Source of the DNA: Candidatus Methanoperedens sp.
Lineage (GTDB): Archaea > Halobacteriota > Methanosarcinia > Methanosarcinales > Methanoperedenaceae
NCBI GenBank assembly: GCA_021409285.1
Contig: JAGFND010000016.1
Span: forward strand, 1-32,052
Length of the DNA stretch: 32,052 bases
Reading direction: 5' to 3'
The notes below the pieces were generated by a model. It did not search any database and was not told where the DNA came from. It saw only the letters and a program-made list of their open reading frames with translations. Below, piece after piece: positions 23,256 to 31,908 of the stretch; position 1 is the first letter of the stretch; every line of letters starts with the position of its first letter. A program made the position numbers and the translations under genes.

Positions 23256-25211
23256 TCATGCTCTTTCCGTCACCAGGACACCAACTACTGATGGGTCAGC
23301 AAGTGTGGTAATATCACCCAGTTCATGGATATCTCCTGATGCGATCTTTCTGAGTATCCGTCTCATGATCTTGCCTGATCGGGTCTTGGGAAGAGCATCT
23401 GCAAATTGCAGCTTCTCAGGTTTTGCGATAGCGCCTATTGTATTCCTGACATGCTCAATAAGTTCAGCCTTTAATTCTTCACTTTTCTCAATACCTTCCT
23501 TGAGGGTGACGAAAGCATAGATCGCTTCTCCTTTTATATAATGCGGATATCCGACAACTGACGCTTCAGCGACCGCTTTATGGGATACGAGAGAACTTTC
23601 GATTTCCGCTGTCCCGAGCCTGTGACCTGAAACCTTGATCACATCATCAATTCTCCCCATAATCCAGTAATAGCCGTCCTCATCTTTTCTCGCACTATCC
23701 CCTGTCTGGTACAATCCAGGGAACTGAGCGAAATATTTCTCAATGAATCTCTCATGATTGCCATAAACAGTCCGCATCATACCTGGCCATGGTTTCTTTA
23801 TCACGAGCTGACCTCCTTCATTGGCGGATGCCTCTGTGCCGTCTTGATTCACTACCATGGGTTCAATGCCAGGGAATGGGAAAGTCGCAGAACCCGGCTT
23901 AAGAGGCGTGGCGCCCGGAAGAGGCGTAATAAGGATGCCTCCGGTCTCTGTCTGCCACCATGTATCCACTACAGGACATCGTTTGTTACCGATAACATCA
24001 TAATACCACATCCAGGCTTCAGGATTTATTGGCTCACCAACTGTTCCCAGAAGCCGCAGGCTTGACAGGTCTCTTCCTTTAGGCCACTGGTCACCGCTTC
24101 TTTCCATCGCCCTGATAGCAGTCGGTGCCGTATAGAATATCGTGACCCTGTATTTTTCCACAAGCTGCCAGAATCTATCAGGTGCGGGGTAATTTGGGAC
24201 ACCTTCGAACATAAGACTTGTTGCACCGCTTGCAAGAGGCCCGTACACGATGTAGCTGTGGCCTGTTATCCAGCCGATATCCGCGGTGCACCAGAAAATA
24301 TCTTCATTCCTGTAATCAAATATCCATTTGAAGGTCTGCATTGTATACAATAAATATCCTCCTGCAGTATGGAGAACCCCTTTGGGCTTACCGGTGCTCC
24401 CGCTTGTGTAGAGGATGAACAGCGGATCCTCAGCATCCATTATTTCAGGCTCGCATTTATCATCTGCATTCTTCATTTCTTCGTCCCACCAGAAATCACG
24501 ACCAGGTTTCATATCCGTCGCGGTACCGGCGCTGTTATAAACGATCACTTTTCCGACTGAACCATTATCACTGATCGCCTTATCGACATTCTCTTTTAGC
24601 GGTATTATCTTTCCGGACCTGAAGCCGGCATCGGCTGTTATGACCATCCCGCATGAACTGTCATGTATGCGGTCGCGAAGTGATTCAGCGCTGAATCCTG
24701 CAAATACCACATTATGTATCGCACCTATCCTTGCGCAGGCAAGCATGGATATCACAAGCTGCGGTATCATTGGCAGATATATAGCCACTCTTTCACCTTT
24801 TCTTATACCCTGGTTCTTCAGGACGTTCGCGAATTTGCAGACCTGGGTATGCAGTTGCCTGTAAGTATAAGTTGTTTTGTTACCGCTATCTCCTTCCCAT
24901 ATGATGGCGATCCTATCCCCTTTATCTGAAAGATGCCTGTCCAGGCAGTTATATGATACATTCAGCTTTCCGCCTTCAAACCATTTGCATATCGCTTTTT
25001 TAGAGTCCCAGTAATGTACTCTGTCCCATTTCTTAAACCATGTGAGCTCATCAGCTTGTTTTTCCCAGAAAGAGGAAGGATCTCGAATGGATTCTTCGTA
25101 TATTTTTTTATATTCATTGAGATCTTTTACATACGCTTTCTTGCTGAATTCTAAAGGAGGATAAAAAATACGTTTTTCCTTAAGAAGAGATTCAATTCTT
25201 GTTTCATCCAT
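23256..25211 (-). CDS. acs: Acetyl-CoA synthetase (AMP-forming)
   Basis: 651-residue cytoplasmic acetate:CoA ligase that activates acetate through acetyl-AMP, linking acetate to acetyl-CoA and the Wood-Ljungdahl/CODH pathway. P-loop YTSGSTGKPKG, the carboxylate-site ADIGWITGHSY, DTWWQTETGG (adenine and substrate Trp), the hinge GRIDDVIKVSGHRLGTAEIES, and the C-terminal KTRSGKIMRR with the acetylatable catalytic Lys are all present. Length and order are standard. AGGTGA lies 6-7 bases before ATG 25211. It is divergently placed from enolase. Confidence 0.96.
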   Translation of the reverse strand: MDETRIESLLKEKRIFYPPLEFSKKAYVKDLNEYKKIYEESIRDPSSFWEKQADELTWFKKWDRVHYWDSKKAICKWFEGGKLNVSYNCLDRHLSDKGDRIAIIWEGDSGNKTTYTYRQLHTQVCKFANVLKNQGIRKGERVAIYLPMIPQLVISMLACARIGAIHNVVFAGFSAESLRDRIHDSSCGMVITADAGFRSGKIIPLKENVDKAISDNGSVGKVIVYNSAGTATDMKPGRDFWWDEEMKNADDKCEPEIMDAEDPLFILYTSGSTGKPKGVLHTAGGYLLYTMQTFKWIFDYRNEDIFWCTADIGWITGHSYIVYGPLASGATSLMFEGVPNYPAPDRFWQLVEKYRVTIFYTAPTAIRAMERSGDQWPKGRDLSSLRLLGTVGEPINPEAWMWYYDVIGNKRCPVVDTWWQTETGGILITPLPGATPLKPGSATFPFPGIEPMVVNQDGTEASANEGGQLVIKKPWPGMMRTVYGNHERFIEKYFAQFPGLYQTGDSARKDEDGYYWIMGRIDDVIKVSGHRLGTAEIESSLVSHKAVAEASVVGYPHYIKGEAIYAFVTLKEGIEKSEELKAELIEHVRNTIGAIAKPEKLQFADALPKTRSGKIMRRILRKIASGDIHELGDITTLADPSVVGVLVTERA

Positions 25212-25324
25212 TCTGGATCACCTGTCTTCCTAATTTATCATTGTTGTTAAAATAATTAATCCCATATTTGTCTTTAAGCCAATTATAAGTACATGTATGT
25301 CAATTCAGGTCAACAGGTGACATT

Positions 25325-26572
25325 ATGTTTGTAATCCGGCACATCCATTCACGGGAAATTCTTGATTCACGGGGTAATCCCACAATAGAAGTCGATGTAA
25401 TTACAGAACAGGGTTTTGGGCGCGCCAGCGTCCCTTCTGGCGCCTCCACCGGCACAAATGAAGCGCTTGAATTGAGAGATAAAGACAGACGGTATCTTGG
25501 AAAAGGCGTGAAAATTGCAGTCAACAATGTCAATACAGAATTAAAAGACGCACTCGCCGGTATAGATGTCCGTAATCAGCGGGAAATTGATGGAATAATG
25601 CTTGAGCTTGATGGAACTGAGAACAAATCAAGACTGGGCGCAAATGCAATTCTTGGGGTATCACTTGCCGTTGCCCATGCTGCGGCCGATTCCCTGGGGA
25701 TTTCGCTCTATCGTTACCTTGGCGGAACAAATGCCTTCACTCTGCCTGTGCCCACGATGAACGTCATTAACGGCGGAAAACATGCAGGAAATGAGCTTGC
25801 CATACAGGAATTCATGATACAGCCAAAAGGAGCTAACACTTATTCGGATGCTCTTCGGATGGGTGCTGAAACGTATCATACTCTTGGTGCAATACTTGTG
25901 AAAAAGTACGGCAATTCCGCCGTTAATGTAGGCTACGAAGGCGGTTACGCCCCGCCGCTTAAGAATACGACCGATGCGCTTAATGCTATGATGGATGCGA
26001 TTGAGGAAACAGGATATACTAAAAAGATTAACATAGGTCTTGATTCTGCCGCATCCGAATTCTATAAGGATGGCAATTACAAAATCGATGGCAAGAAATT
26101 ATCAAGTGGAGAATTGGTGGACTTCTATTGCGAACTTGTCAAATCATATCCAATTCTCTCTATTGAAGATCCATTCGAAGAAGAAGCTTTTGATGATTTT
26201 GCGGAATTGACACAAAAATTAAAGGATATAATAATCATAGGCGACGACCTTTTCGTAACAAACGTAAAGCGCCTCAAACATGGTATAGAAATGAAGGCCG
26301 GAAATGCGCTGCTTCTTAAAGTAAATCAGATCGGAACTCTTTCCGAAGCTTTTGACGCTGCAAGACTTGCGCAAAAGAACAGTTTCAAGGTGGTGGTAAG
26401 TCACAGGTCTGCAGAGACAGAGGATACAACGATCGCGGATATTTCAGTGGCTATCGGAGCCGAGCTTATTAAGACGGGAGCGCCGGCAAGAAGCGAGAGG
26501 AACGCTAAATATAACCAGCTTCTCAGGATCGAGGAAGAGCTGGGGAAGGCGGCGCGGTTTGTGGAGATTTGA
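25325..26572 (+). CDS. eno: Enolase
   Basis: Interconverts 2-phosphoglycerate and phosphoenolpyruvate in gluconeogenesis/glycolysis. The 415 residues include the N-terminal HSREILDSRGNPTIEVDV, the flexible loop SGASTGTNEALELRD, metal ligands in NIGLDSAASEFY, SIEDPFEEEAFDD and IIGDDLFVTN, the base KVNQIGTLSEAFDA and VVSHRSAETEDTTIAD. AGGTGA lies 4 bases before the ATG, with a TATA-like AATTATAAGT further upstream. It is divergent from acs. Confidence 0.97.
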   Translation: MFVIRHIHSREILDSRGNPTIEVDVITEQGFGRASVPSGASTGTNEALELRDKDRRYLGKGVKIAVNNVNTELKDALAGIDVRNQREIDGIMLELDGTENKSRLGANAILGVSLAVAHAAADSLGISLYRYLGGTNAFTLPVPTMNVINGGKHAGNELAIQEFMIQPKGANTYSDALRMGAETYHTLGAILVKKYGNSAVNVGYEGGYAPPLKNTTDALNAMMDAIEETGYTKKINIGLDSAASEFYKDGNYKIDGKKLSSGELVDFYCELVKSYPILSIEDPFEEEAFDDFAELTQKLKDIIIIGDDLFVTNVKRLKHGIEMKAGNALLLKVNQIGTLSEAFDAARLAQKNSFKVVVSHRSAETEDTTIADISVAIGAELIKTGAPARSERNAKYNQLLRIEEELGKAARFVEI

Positions 26573-26612
26573 TTTTTTGCTTTAGTGAATATGCTTCTCC
26601 GGCAAATTAAAC

Positions 26613-27305
26613 ATGTACTTTATACCACTCCAGGCAATTGCGCTCTATTTAATTTCAGGATACTTACATCGCTCCCTGTCCTCAGCGTCGAAAAACCTGT
26701 ATGTTGTTCTTATGCTGCCGGGAACGATAGTACATGAATTCAGTCACGCTGTTGTGGCTTTGCTCATGGGTGCGCGCATAACAAAGTTCAGCGTCATCCC
26801 GTCAGGGGACACTCTGGGACATGTGGAATATACAGCTCCAAAGATACCTCTCATTGGAAATGCTGCCATATCGATCGCTCCAATGATCGGATGTCCTGCA
26901 ATACTCCTTCTAATAAGCTGTTACTTTGGAGTGCATTTTAAATCTCCACCAGCCTCCTTTGATATACTTGTAGAATCACGATTTTTCATTGATGGGACAC
27001 TTTCTTTCATTACTGGCCTGGATTATTTGAACTGGAAAACATATGTTTTTCTTTACCTTGCACTGACACTGGGAGCAGGGGCAGCACCCAGCAAAACCGA
27101 TATCATTAGCATGCTTCCGGGTTTAATTGTTATTGTTGCAGCGATATATGCATTGAACTACTTCGATGTCAATATTCAATATCTGTATAATGCATTCTCT
27201 TTGTTAAGTGAAGCTCTTTCCATTGCGATGATCCCTTTAATTGCTGTAACCGTCATTGTTGGGATGCTAAAATTGATAATAAAGAGCAAGCTTGCTGTTT
27301 ATTGA
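26613..27305 (+). CDS. HExxH membrane protein, M50-like
   Basis: 230 residues with about five to six hydrophobic segments. The second carries PGTIVHEFSHAVVALLMGA with the zinc-protease motif His41-Glu42-xx-His45, followed by VEYTAPKIPLIGNAAISIAPMIG, which resembles the region after the HExxH in site-2 (M50) proteases. The third M50 zinc ligand (LDG-type Asp) is not obvious, so catalysis is unproven; a related archaeal 'M50 family metallopeptidase' group has the same look. It lies 40 bp after eno and 70 bp before the trehalose gene on the same strand. No substrate is suggested by the context. Confidence 0.72.
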   Translation: MYFIPLQAIALYLISGYLHRSLSSASKNLYVVLMLPGTIVHEFSHAVVALLMGARITKFSVIPSGDTLGHVEYTAPKIPLIGNAAISIAPMIGCPAILLLISCYFGVHFKSPPASFDILVESRFFIDGTLSFITGLDYLNWKTYVFLYLALTLGAGAAPSKTDIISMLPGLIVIVAAIYALNYFDVNIQYLYNAFSLLSEALSIAMIPLIAVTVIVGMLKLIIKSKLAVY

Positions 27306-27375
27306 CGAACCAGATAGGTATATTAACATCGGATATTATTTTATGATATTGTGATCCTTATATTGGAGAAAATTC

Positions 27376-29637
27376 ATGAGATTGCTTATAGTTTCAAATC
27401 GACTGCCTTTCACTGTTGTTGAAAAAGAAGGTAGGTTCAGATATCATGAAAGCGTTGGCGGCATGGTGTCAGGCCTTTCAGCATATATTGATTCAATGAA
27501 AAACTCTTCATTTGTAGAGTTTGAATATATCTGGATTGGATGGCCGGGGATAACAGTTGAAGATAAAAAAAAGCAAGAAGAATTAAAATCAAAAGCGCTT
27601 TCTGATTATCATTCATATCCCATTTTTCTTTCCAGGAAAACAATGGATAAATTCTATTATGGATTTTGCAACAAAACCATCTGGCCGCTATTTCACTATT
27701 TTCCGTCCTATACTGTATATGATGAGGACTCATGGAAATATTACAGGCTTGTAAACGAAAAATTCTGCGAAGCTATCATGGAAATCATAAGACCTGATGA
27801 TATCGTCTGGGTCCATGATTATCATCTCATGCTTCTTCCGGAGCTCCTGAAAAAAAAGTCTCCTGATAATCCTGTTGGATTTTTTCTTCACATTCCTTTT
27901 CCTTCGTTTGAAATTTTCAGGTTGCTGCCGAAAAAATGGCAGAAGGATTTACTGGATGGGATACTGGGAGCTGACCTTGTCGGATTCCATACGCATGAAT
28001 ATAATCAATATTTCCTGAGATGTGTTCTGCGCATAATGGGTTATGAGCACAATATGGGCAAGATCATAACGCAGAATAAGATCGTAAAAGTTGACACATT
28101 TCCTATGGGTATTGATTTCCAGAAATTCCATAATCATGCAAACAGTGCGCAAGTTCAGAAAGAGGAAGAAAAATTAGACAGGATGCTTGCAAACTACAGA
28201 ATAATTCTTTCAATCGACAGATTGGACTATACCAAAGGTCTTCTCAACCGTCTTCTCAGCTATGAAATCTTCCTTGAGAGATATAAACAATGGCATAAAA
28301 AATTAATACTTCTATTAATAGTTGTTCCTTCCCGCATAGGAGTAGAACACTATCAGCAGAATAAAAAAGAAATTGATGAACTTGTGGGCAGAATCAATGG
28401 AAGGTTTGGAAGTATCGACTGGACGCCAATATCCTACCAGTACAAATTCCTGCCATTCAGTTCTCTTGTGGGCCTTTATAAAAGAAGCGACATTGCGTTG
28501 ATTACGCCTTTAAGAGATGGTATGAATCTCATATCAAAAGAATATATTGCAGCAAGAACCGACAAAACAGGTGTTCTCATACTCAGCGAAATGGCGGGGG
28601 CTTCAAAAGAACTCGGAGAAGCCATTATCATAAATCCCAATAATACAGAAGAGATTACTGAAGCATTGAAAGAGGCACTGGAAATGCCAAAAGAAGAGCA
28701 GATCAGGAGAAATTATATCATGCAGGAAAGGCTCAAATGTTATGATGTTGTGAGATGGGCACATGATTTCATTGATGATCTGCTTTCTGTAGGCGAGGAA
28801 CAAAAAAGATTTGACGCAAGACTATTGAATCGCAAAGTCCGGGAAGAAATGAAAGTAGATTTCAATAAAGCCAGAAGAAGGCTTATCTTATTGGATTATG
28901 ATGGGACACTTATTCCCTTTGCTCCAAGCCCTCAGATGGCAGTACCGAACAGGGACACTTTGAACATTCTTATGAGTCTTTTAAAGGATCTGCGGAATGA
29001 AATTGTCCTGTTAAGCGGCAGGGACAAAGATACGCTTGAGAGATGGTTTGGATTGCTGCCGAATATAAACATTGTGGCTGAGCATGGGATATTGATTAAG
29101 GAAAAAAATTGTGACTGGAGTGTAGCCAGGCAAATGAACGATCAATGGAAAACAAGGATTCTTCTTTTACTCAAGTTATATGTGGATAGAGTCCCCGGAT
29201 CCTTCATAGAAGAAAAAGATTTTTCCATTGCATGGCATTATCGCAAATCTGATCCTGAACAGAGTTCTCAGCAGGCAAAAGAACTGATGGATACTCTCGT
29301 AAATCTTACTGCAAACATTGATGTTCAGGTAATGCAGGGTAATAAAGTTGTGGAAATCAGGAATTCAGGTTTTAACAAAGGCACAGCTGGAATGCACTGG
29401 ATCTCAAAAAACGAATATGATTTCATACTTGCAATTGGCGATGATTTCACAGATGAGGATCTATTCAAAATCCTTCCTGATACTGCTTATTCAATAAAGG
29501 TCGGAATTACTCAAACATATGCAAGATTTAATCTTCATAATTATTCGGAAGTCATAGAACTTCTCAGGCAAATCGTTGAAGTTGGTATGACGCCGGATAG
29601 CATTAATAAAGGTATTCGTGATGAAATTCCCAGTTAA
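27376..29637 (+). CDS. Trehalose-6-P synthase/phosphatase fusion
   Basis: 753 residues combining OtsA and OtsB. Residues 1 to about 465 are a GT20 glycosyltransferase (SNRLPF, GGMVSGLSAYI, VWVHDYHLMLLPELL, DRLDYTKGLLNRL near 280, RDGMNLISKEY near 380) that joins glucose from a nucleotide sugar to glucose-6-phosphate. Residues about 495-740 are a HAD phosphatase (LLDYDGTLIPF near 505, LSGRDKDTLERWF, AEHGILI, GDDFTDEDLF near 689) that releases trehalose. Both active sites look intact, so a single chain would make the compatible solute. The 3' end overlaps an MFS transporter by about 20 bp, which suggests a functional link. GT20 relatives making other phosphosugars cannot be excluded. Confidence 0.92.
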   Translation: MRLLIVSNRLPFTVVEKEGRFRYHESVGGMVSGLSAYIDSMKNSSFVEFEYIWIGWPGITVEDKKKQEELKSKALSDYHSYPIFLSRKTMDKFYYGFCNKTIWPLFHYFPSYTVYDEDSWKYYRLVNEKFCEAIMEIIRPDDIVWVHDYHLMLLPELLKKKSPDNPVGFFLHIPFPSFEIFRLLPKKWQKDLLDGILGADLVGFHTHEYNQYFLRCVLRIMGYEHNMGKIITQNKIVKVDTFPMGIDFQKFHNHANSAQVQKEEEKLDRMLANYRIILSIDRLDYTKGLLNRLLSYEIFLERYKQWHKKLILLLIVVPSRIGVEHYQQNKKEIDELVGRINGRFGSIDWTPISYQYKFLPFSSLVGLYKRSDIALITPLRDGMNLISKEYIAARTDKTGVLILSEMAGASKELGEAIIINPNNTEEITEALKEALEMPKEEQIRRNYIMQERLKCYDVVRWAHDFIDDLLSVGEEQKRFDARLLNRKVREEMKVDFNKARRRLILLDYDGTLIPFAPSPQMAVPNRDTLNILMSLLKDLRNEIVLLSGRDKDTLERWFGLLPNINIVAEHGILIKEKNCDWSVARQMNDQWKTRILLLLKLYVDRVPGSFIEEKDFSIAWHYRKSDPEQSSQQAKELMDTLVNLTANIDVQVMQGNKVVEIRNSGFNKGTAGMHWISKNEYDFILAIGDDFTDEDLFKILPDTAYSIKVGITQTYARFNLHNYSEVIELLRQIVEVGMTPDSINKGIRDEIPS

Positions 29638-31240
29638 AGATTCGTTAACAGAAGAAGAATTGAAATCCGGTCTTGACAATGTGGTAATGGACGGCCTCAC
29701 AACTCAGGCAATAGCAACATTGACAGGTGGAATATTCCTTGTGGCTTTTGCTCTAAAACTTGGAGCTTCTAACCTGATTATCGGTATTCTTGCAGCCATC
29801 CCACCTCTTGGACAGCTGATCCAGATACCTGCAATATATATAGTGGAGAAATACAGGGTCCGAAGAATTATTTGTATCGTAAGTACGGCAGTGGGCAGGT
29901 CATTCTGGCTGCTGATAGCTCTGATTCCTTTCCTGGTTTTTATGAAAAACCCCCTGACCCTGCTCATCATTGCTTTAATAATAAATGCGGCTTTCTCAGC
30001 AATCGGAGGTTGCAGCTGGAACTCATGGATGCGCGACCTTGTTCCCGTGGATCGAATGGGATCTTTTTTCGGTAAACGAATGACCTATGCAAGTATAGTG
30101 GGAATTTTCTTCAGTCTTGCTGCTGGAATTTTTATAGATTACTGGAAACAATTATATCCTGATAATGAGTTATATGCATATTCATATATTTTTTTCGCTG
30201 GATTCCTGGCAGGTATATTTGGACTGTATTTTCTTTCAAAGATACCTGAGCCCCGAATTGTGATCCTGCAAGAAAAGTTCAATTTCCCAAGGCTGCTTAT
30301 GCAGCCCTTCAAGGATGCCAATTTTAAAAACTTGATCATTTTCCTTGGATCGTGGAATTTTGCTGTAAACCTGGCAGCTCCTTTTTTCACGGTTTACATG
30401 CTTATGAGATTAAAGCTTGATATGTCAACTATTATAATTCTCATGCTATTGAACCAGGTTATTAGTATTGCATTTTTGCATTTGTGGGGAAAATATTCTG
30501 ACAGGTTCAGCAATAAATCGATACTCAGCATAAATGGTCCTTTATTCATAATATGCATTTTTGCGTGGACTTTCACGGCAAGACCTGATAAGTATATATT
30601 GACCATGCCGTTGTTGGTGGTCATACATATCCTGATGGGTATTTCCACAGCAGGAATCACTCTTTCATCCGGAAATATCGGGCTCAAATTAGCGCCAAAA
30701 GGACAGGCTACGACATATTTAGCAGCAAGCAGTTTTGTCAATTCGTTAGCAGCAGGAATTGCTCCGATACTTGGCGGATTATTTGCTGATTTTTTTGCAT
30801 ACCGCAAACTCTGGATGAGCATTGGCTGGGAAAGTCCGGTAAGGATTTTTGATATTCAGCCCCTGTATTTTCAATCCTGGGATTTCTTTTTTCTTTTTGC
30901 ATTCCTGATCGGTTTTTATTCCATACATAGATTGGCATTGGTAAAAGAAGTTGGAGAAGTTGAGGAGAAGATCGTAATACATGAACTTATTTCTGAAGTA
31001 AGAAGGGATATGAGGTCCTTTTCTACTGCAAGTGGTTTGAGAAACACGATCCAGTTTCCGTTTTCTGTTTTGAGAAGCACAATCGAGAATGTAAATGTTC
31101 TGAACAATTTTAAAAGTTCTCTCAGAAACTTCAATAGGAGACGGGTGATTAGAGGTACTATGTTCAGATCAGCATTTAAAAAGCGCATTAGGAGAATCTC
31201 ACGAAGGGAGATATCCGAGGAGATCAATAAAACTCTATAG
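29618..31240 (+). CDS. MFS transporter with long basic tail
   Basis: 540 residues; about 12 membrane helices in the first 440, then a charged, Arg/Lys-rich cytoplasmic tail of roughly 90 residues (from about 450 to the end, with FRSAFKKRIRRISRRE). GLTTQAIATLTGGIF begins TM1; a loop with EKYRVRRI follows TM2. GTG 29618 and ATG 29621 are adjacent, and either would start inside the end of the trehalose gene. Overlap of about 20 bp implies coupled translation; trehalose or a related sugar is a reasonable but unproven cargo. The tail is unusual for MFS carriers. Confidence 0.85.
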   Translation: MMKFPVKDSLTEEELKSGLDNVVMDGLTTQAIATLTGGIFLVAFALKLGASNLIIGILAAIPPLGQLIQIPAIYIVEKYRVRRIICIVSTAVGRSFWLLIALIPFLVFMKNPLTLLIIALIINAAFSAIGGCSWNSWMRDLVPVDRMGSFFGKRMTYASIVGIFFSLAAGIFIDYWKQLYPDNELYAYSYIFFAGFLAGIFGLYFLSKIPEPRIVILQEKFNFPRLLMQPFKDANFKNLIIFLGSWNFAVNLAAPFFTVYMLMRLKLDMSTIIILMLLNQVISIAFLHLWGKYSDRFSNKSILSINGPLFIICIFAWTFTARPDKYILTMPLLVVIHILMGISTAGITLSSGNIGLKLAPKGQATTYLAASSFVNSLAAGIAPILGGLFADFFAYRKLWMSIGWESPVRIFDIQPLYFQSWDFFFLFAFLIGFYSIHRLALVKEVGEVEEKIVIHELISEVRRDMRSFSTASGLRNTIQFPFSVLRSTIENVNVLNNFKSSLRNFNRRRVIRGTMFRSAFKKRIRRISRREISEEINKTL

Positions 31241-31261
31241 AAAAATTTTCATAAAAATAAA

Positions 31262-31405
31262 TTGTTATACGGAGCAGTCAATGGCGTGAAATCGCTGGCT
31301 CAACAGGCAATAGAAGCGGGCGCCACGAAAGAAGAGATTGTTGAAACGCTGAGAGTCGCACAGCACCTGAGCGGAGTCGGTTGTGTGTATGCCATCAACA
31401 TGTAA
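31262..31405 (+). pseudogene. AhpD/CMD-family C-terminal relic
   Basis: A 47-codon open piece ending at TAA 31403-31405. It reads AQQAIEAGATKEEIVETLRV, then AQHLSGVGCVYAINM. This is the last two helices of carboxymuconolactone decarboxylase/AhpD-like proteins, whose consensus has an EAGATREEI helix. The preceding CxxC-x3-H redox motif is missing: the equivalent place reads GAVNGVKSL. Possible initiators are TTG 31262 or GTG 31286, but no ribosome site is seen. It is best taken as a truncated gene remnant. Confidence 0.65.
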
Positions 31406-31470
31406 TGTAAAGGTCACGTAATAGAACGATAGCAAGACCCTGCAATAAAAAAGATACTTCGAAAGAAAAG

Positions 31471-31486
31471 TGTTAAGTATATACGA
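31471..31486 (+). promoter_or_regulatory. Promoter of tRNA-Tyr
   Basis: An A-rich element (GAAAGAAAAG, about 31461-31470) followed by TTAAGTATATAC lies about 25 bp before the tRNA 5' end, matching the archaeal BRE-TATA arrangement for a stable RNA gene. Confidence 0.55.
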
Positions 31487-31503
31487 GCATATTCAGAGGC
31501 CAT

Positions 31504-31615
31504 CCCGCCTTAACTCAGTGGCTAGAGTGCGCGGCTGTAGTATGGATATGTGCTTTATTGCACACAATACCGCGCAGGCACCGCGAAGTCCCCGGTTCGA
31601 GTCTGGGAGGCGGGA
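31504..31615 (+). tRNA. tRNA-Tyr(GTA) with 39-nt intron
   Basis: Acceptor CCCGCCT (31504-31510) pairs with AGGCGGG (31608-31614), discriminator A31615. D stem ACTC/GAGT, anticodon stem CGCGG (31530-31534) with CCGCG (31581-31585), variable AAGTC, T arm CCCGG-TTCGAGT-CTGGG (31591-31607). Removing 31541-31579 gives loop CTGTAGA with anticodon GTA at 31537-31539. Splice bulges AG^T and GC^A flank a four-pair helix CTGT/GCAG, a good bulge-helix-bulge at position 37/38. A C1-G72 pair and A73 are expected of archaeal tRNA-Tyr. No CCA is encoded. Confidence 0.9.
31541..31579 (+). other. tRNA-Tyr intron (39 nt)
   Basis: The insert has an internal hairpin TGTGC-TTTATT-GCACA and, near its 3' end, ACCGCG (31569-31574), which repeats the exon ACCGCG at 31580-31585. 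The copy could pair with the 5' anticodon strand CGCGG and form an alternative stem. Confidence 0.75.
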
Positions 31616-31617
31616 TA

Positions 31618-31624
31618 TTTTTTT
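31618..31624 (+). terminator. T-run after tRNA-Tyr
   Basis: Seven consecutive T residues begin three bases after the discriminator base, matching archaeal T-tract termination. Confidence 0.5.
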
Positions 31625-31671
31625 AGATACTTATACTTCATTTATTTACTATGTTTTCAGGTTTGGTTTGA

Positions 31672-31904
31672 ACAGGGAACACGGATGACACAGGCGCGCC
31701 GAGCAAAGCTCATCCGAAATTCTGATGATCTTGGAAGCCGACGTTATCTGTGTAACGAAAGGCAACAATCACACCACCGAAATTAAGCATCTCCAGTCTT
31801 GGGATATAGCAGAGAGCTCTGCGACACAGCGAGGCGATGTGAGTCCAACGGCGATATCAAGCCTATTTTATATATTTATGAATCATGGCACAAAATGTGT
31901 ATAG
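31672..31904 (+). other. Unassigned tract with inverted repeats
   Basis: Richer in G+C than its flanks, this tract is neither a recognisable gene nor a known RNA. It holds a 7-bp inverted repeat CGGATGA (31682-31688) / TCATCCG (about 31710-31716), a hairpin CGTTA-TCTGTG-TAACG near 31740-31755, and GCAGA-GAGC-TCTGC near 31809-31822. An open frame ATG 31725 to TAG 31902-31904 (59 codons, opening MILEADVICVTKGNNHTTE) also runs through it, without a clear ribosome site. It could be a small structured RNA, a small gene, or a degenerate fragment of an element. Confidence 0.3.
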
Positions 31905-31908
31905 TTGA

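Noticed and set aside
31504-31590. tRNA with long variable arm and 28-nt intron (Leu/Ser type)
   Set aside because: The apparent long arm comes from pairing with the first of two CCGCG copies. Using the second copy gives a normal 5-nt variable region, a good splice motif and a Tyr anticodon.
31470-31688. A 72-codon plus-strand frame, and an overlapping 78-codon frame to 31786
   Set aside because: Both run through tRNA-Tyr and its intron; the translations have no protein character.
31729-31855. 5S rRNA
   Set aside because: A few bases (CCGAA, ATTAAGC) recall 5S, but the helix III strand between them is missing and no terminal stem forms.
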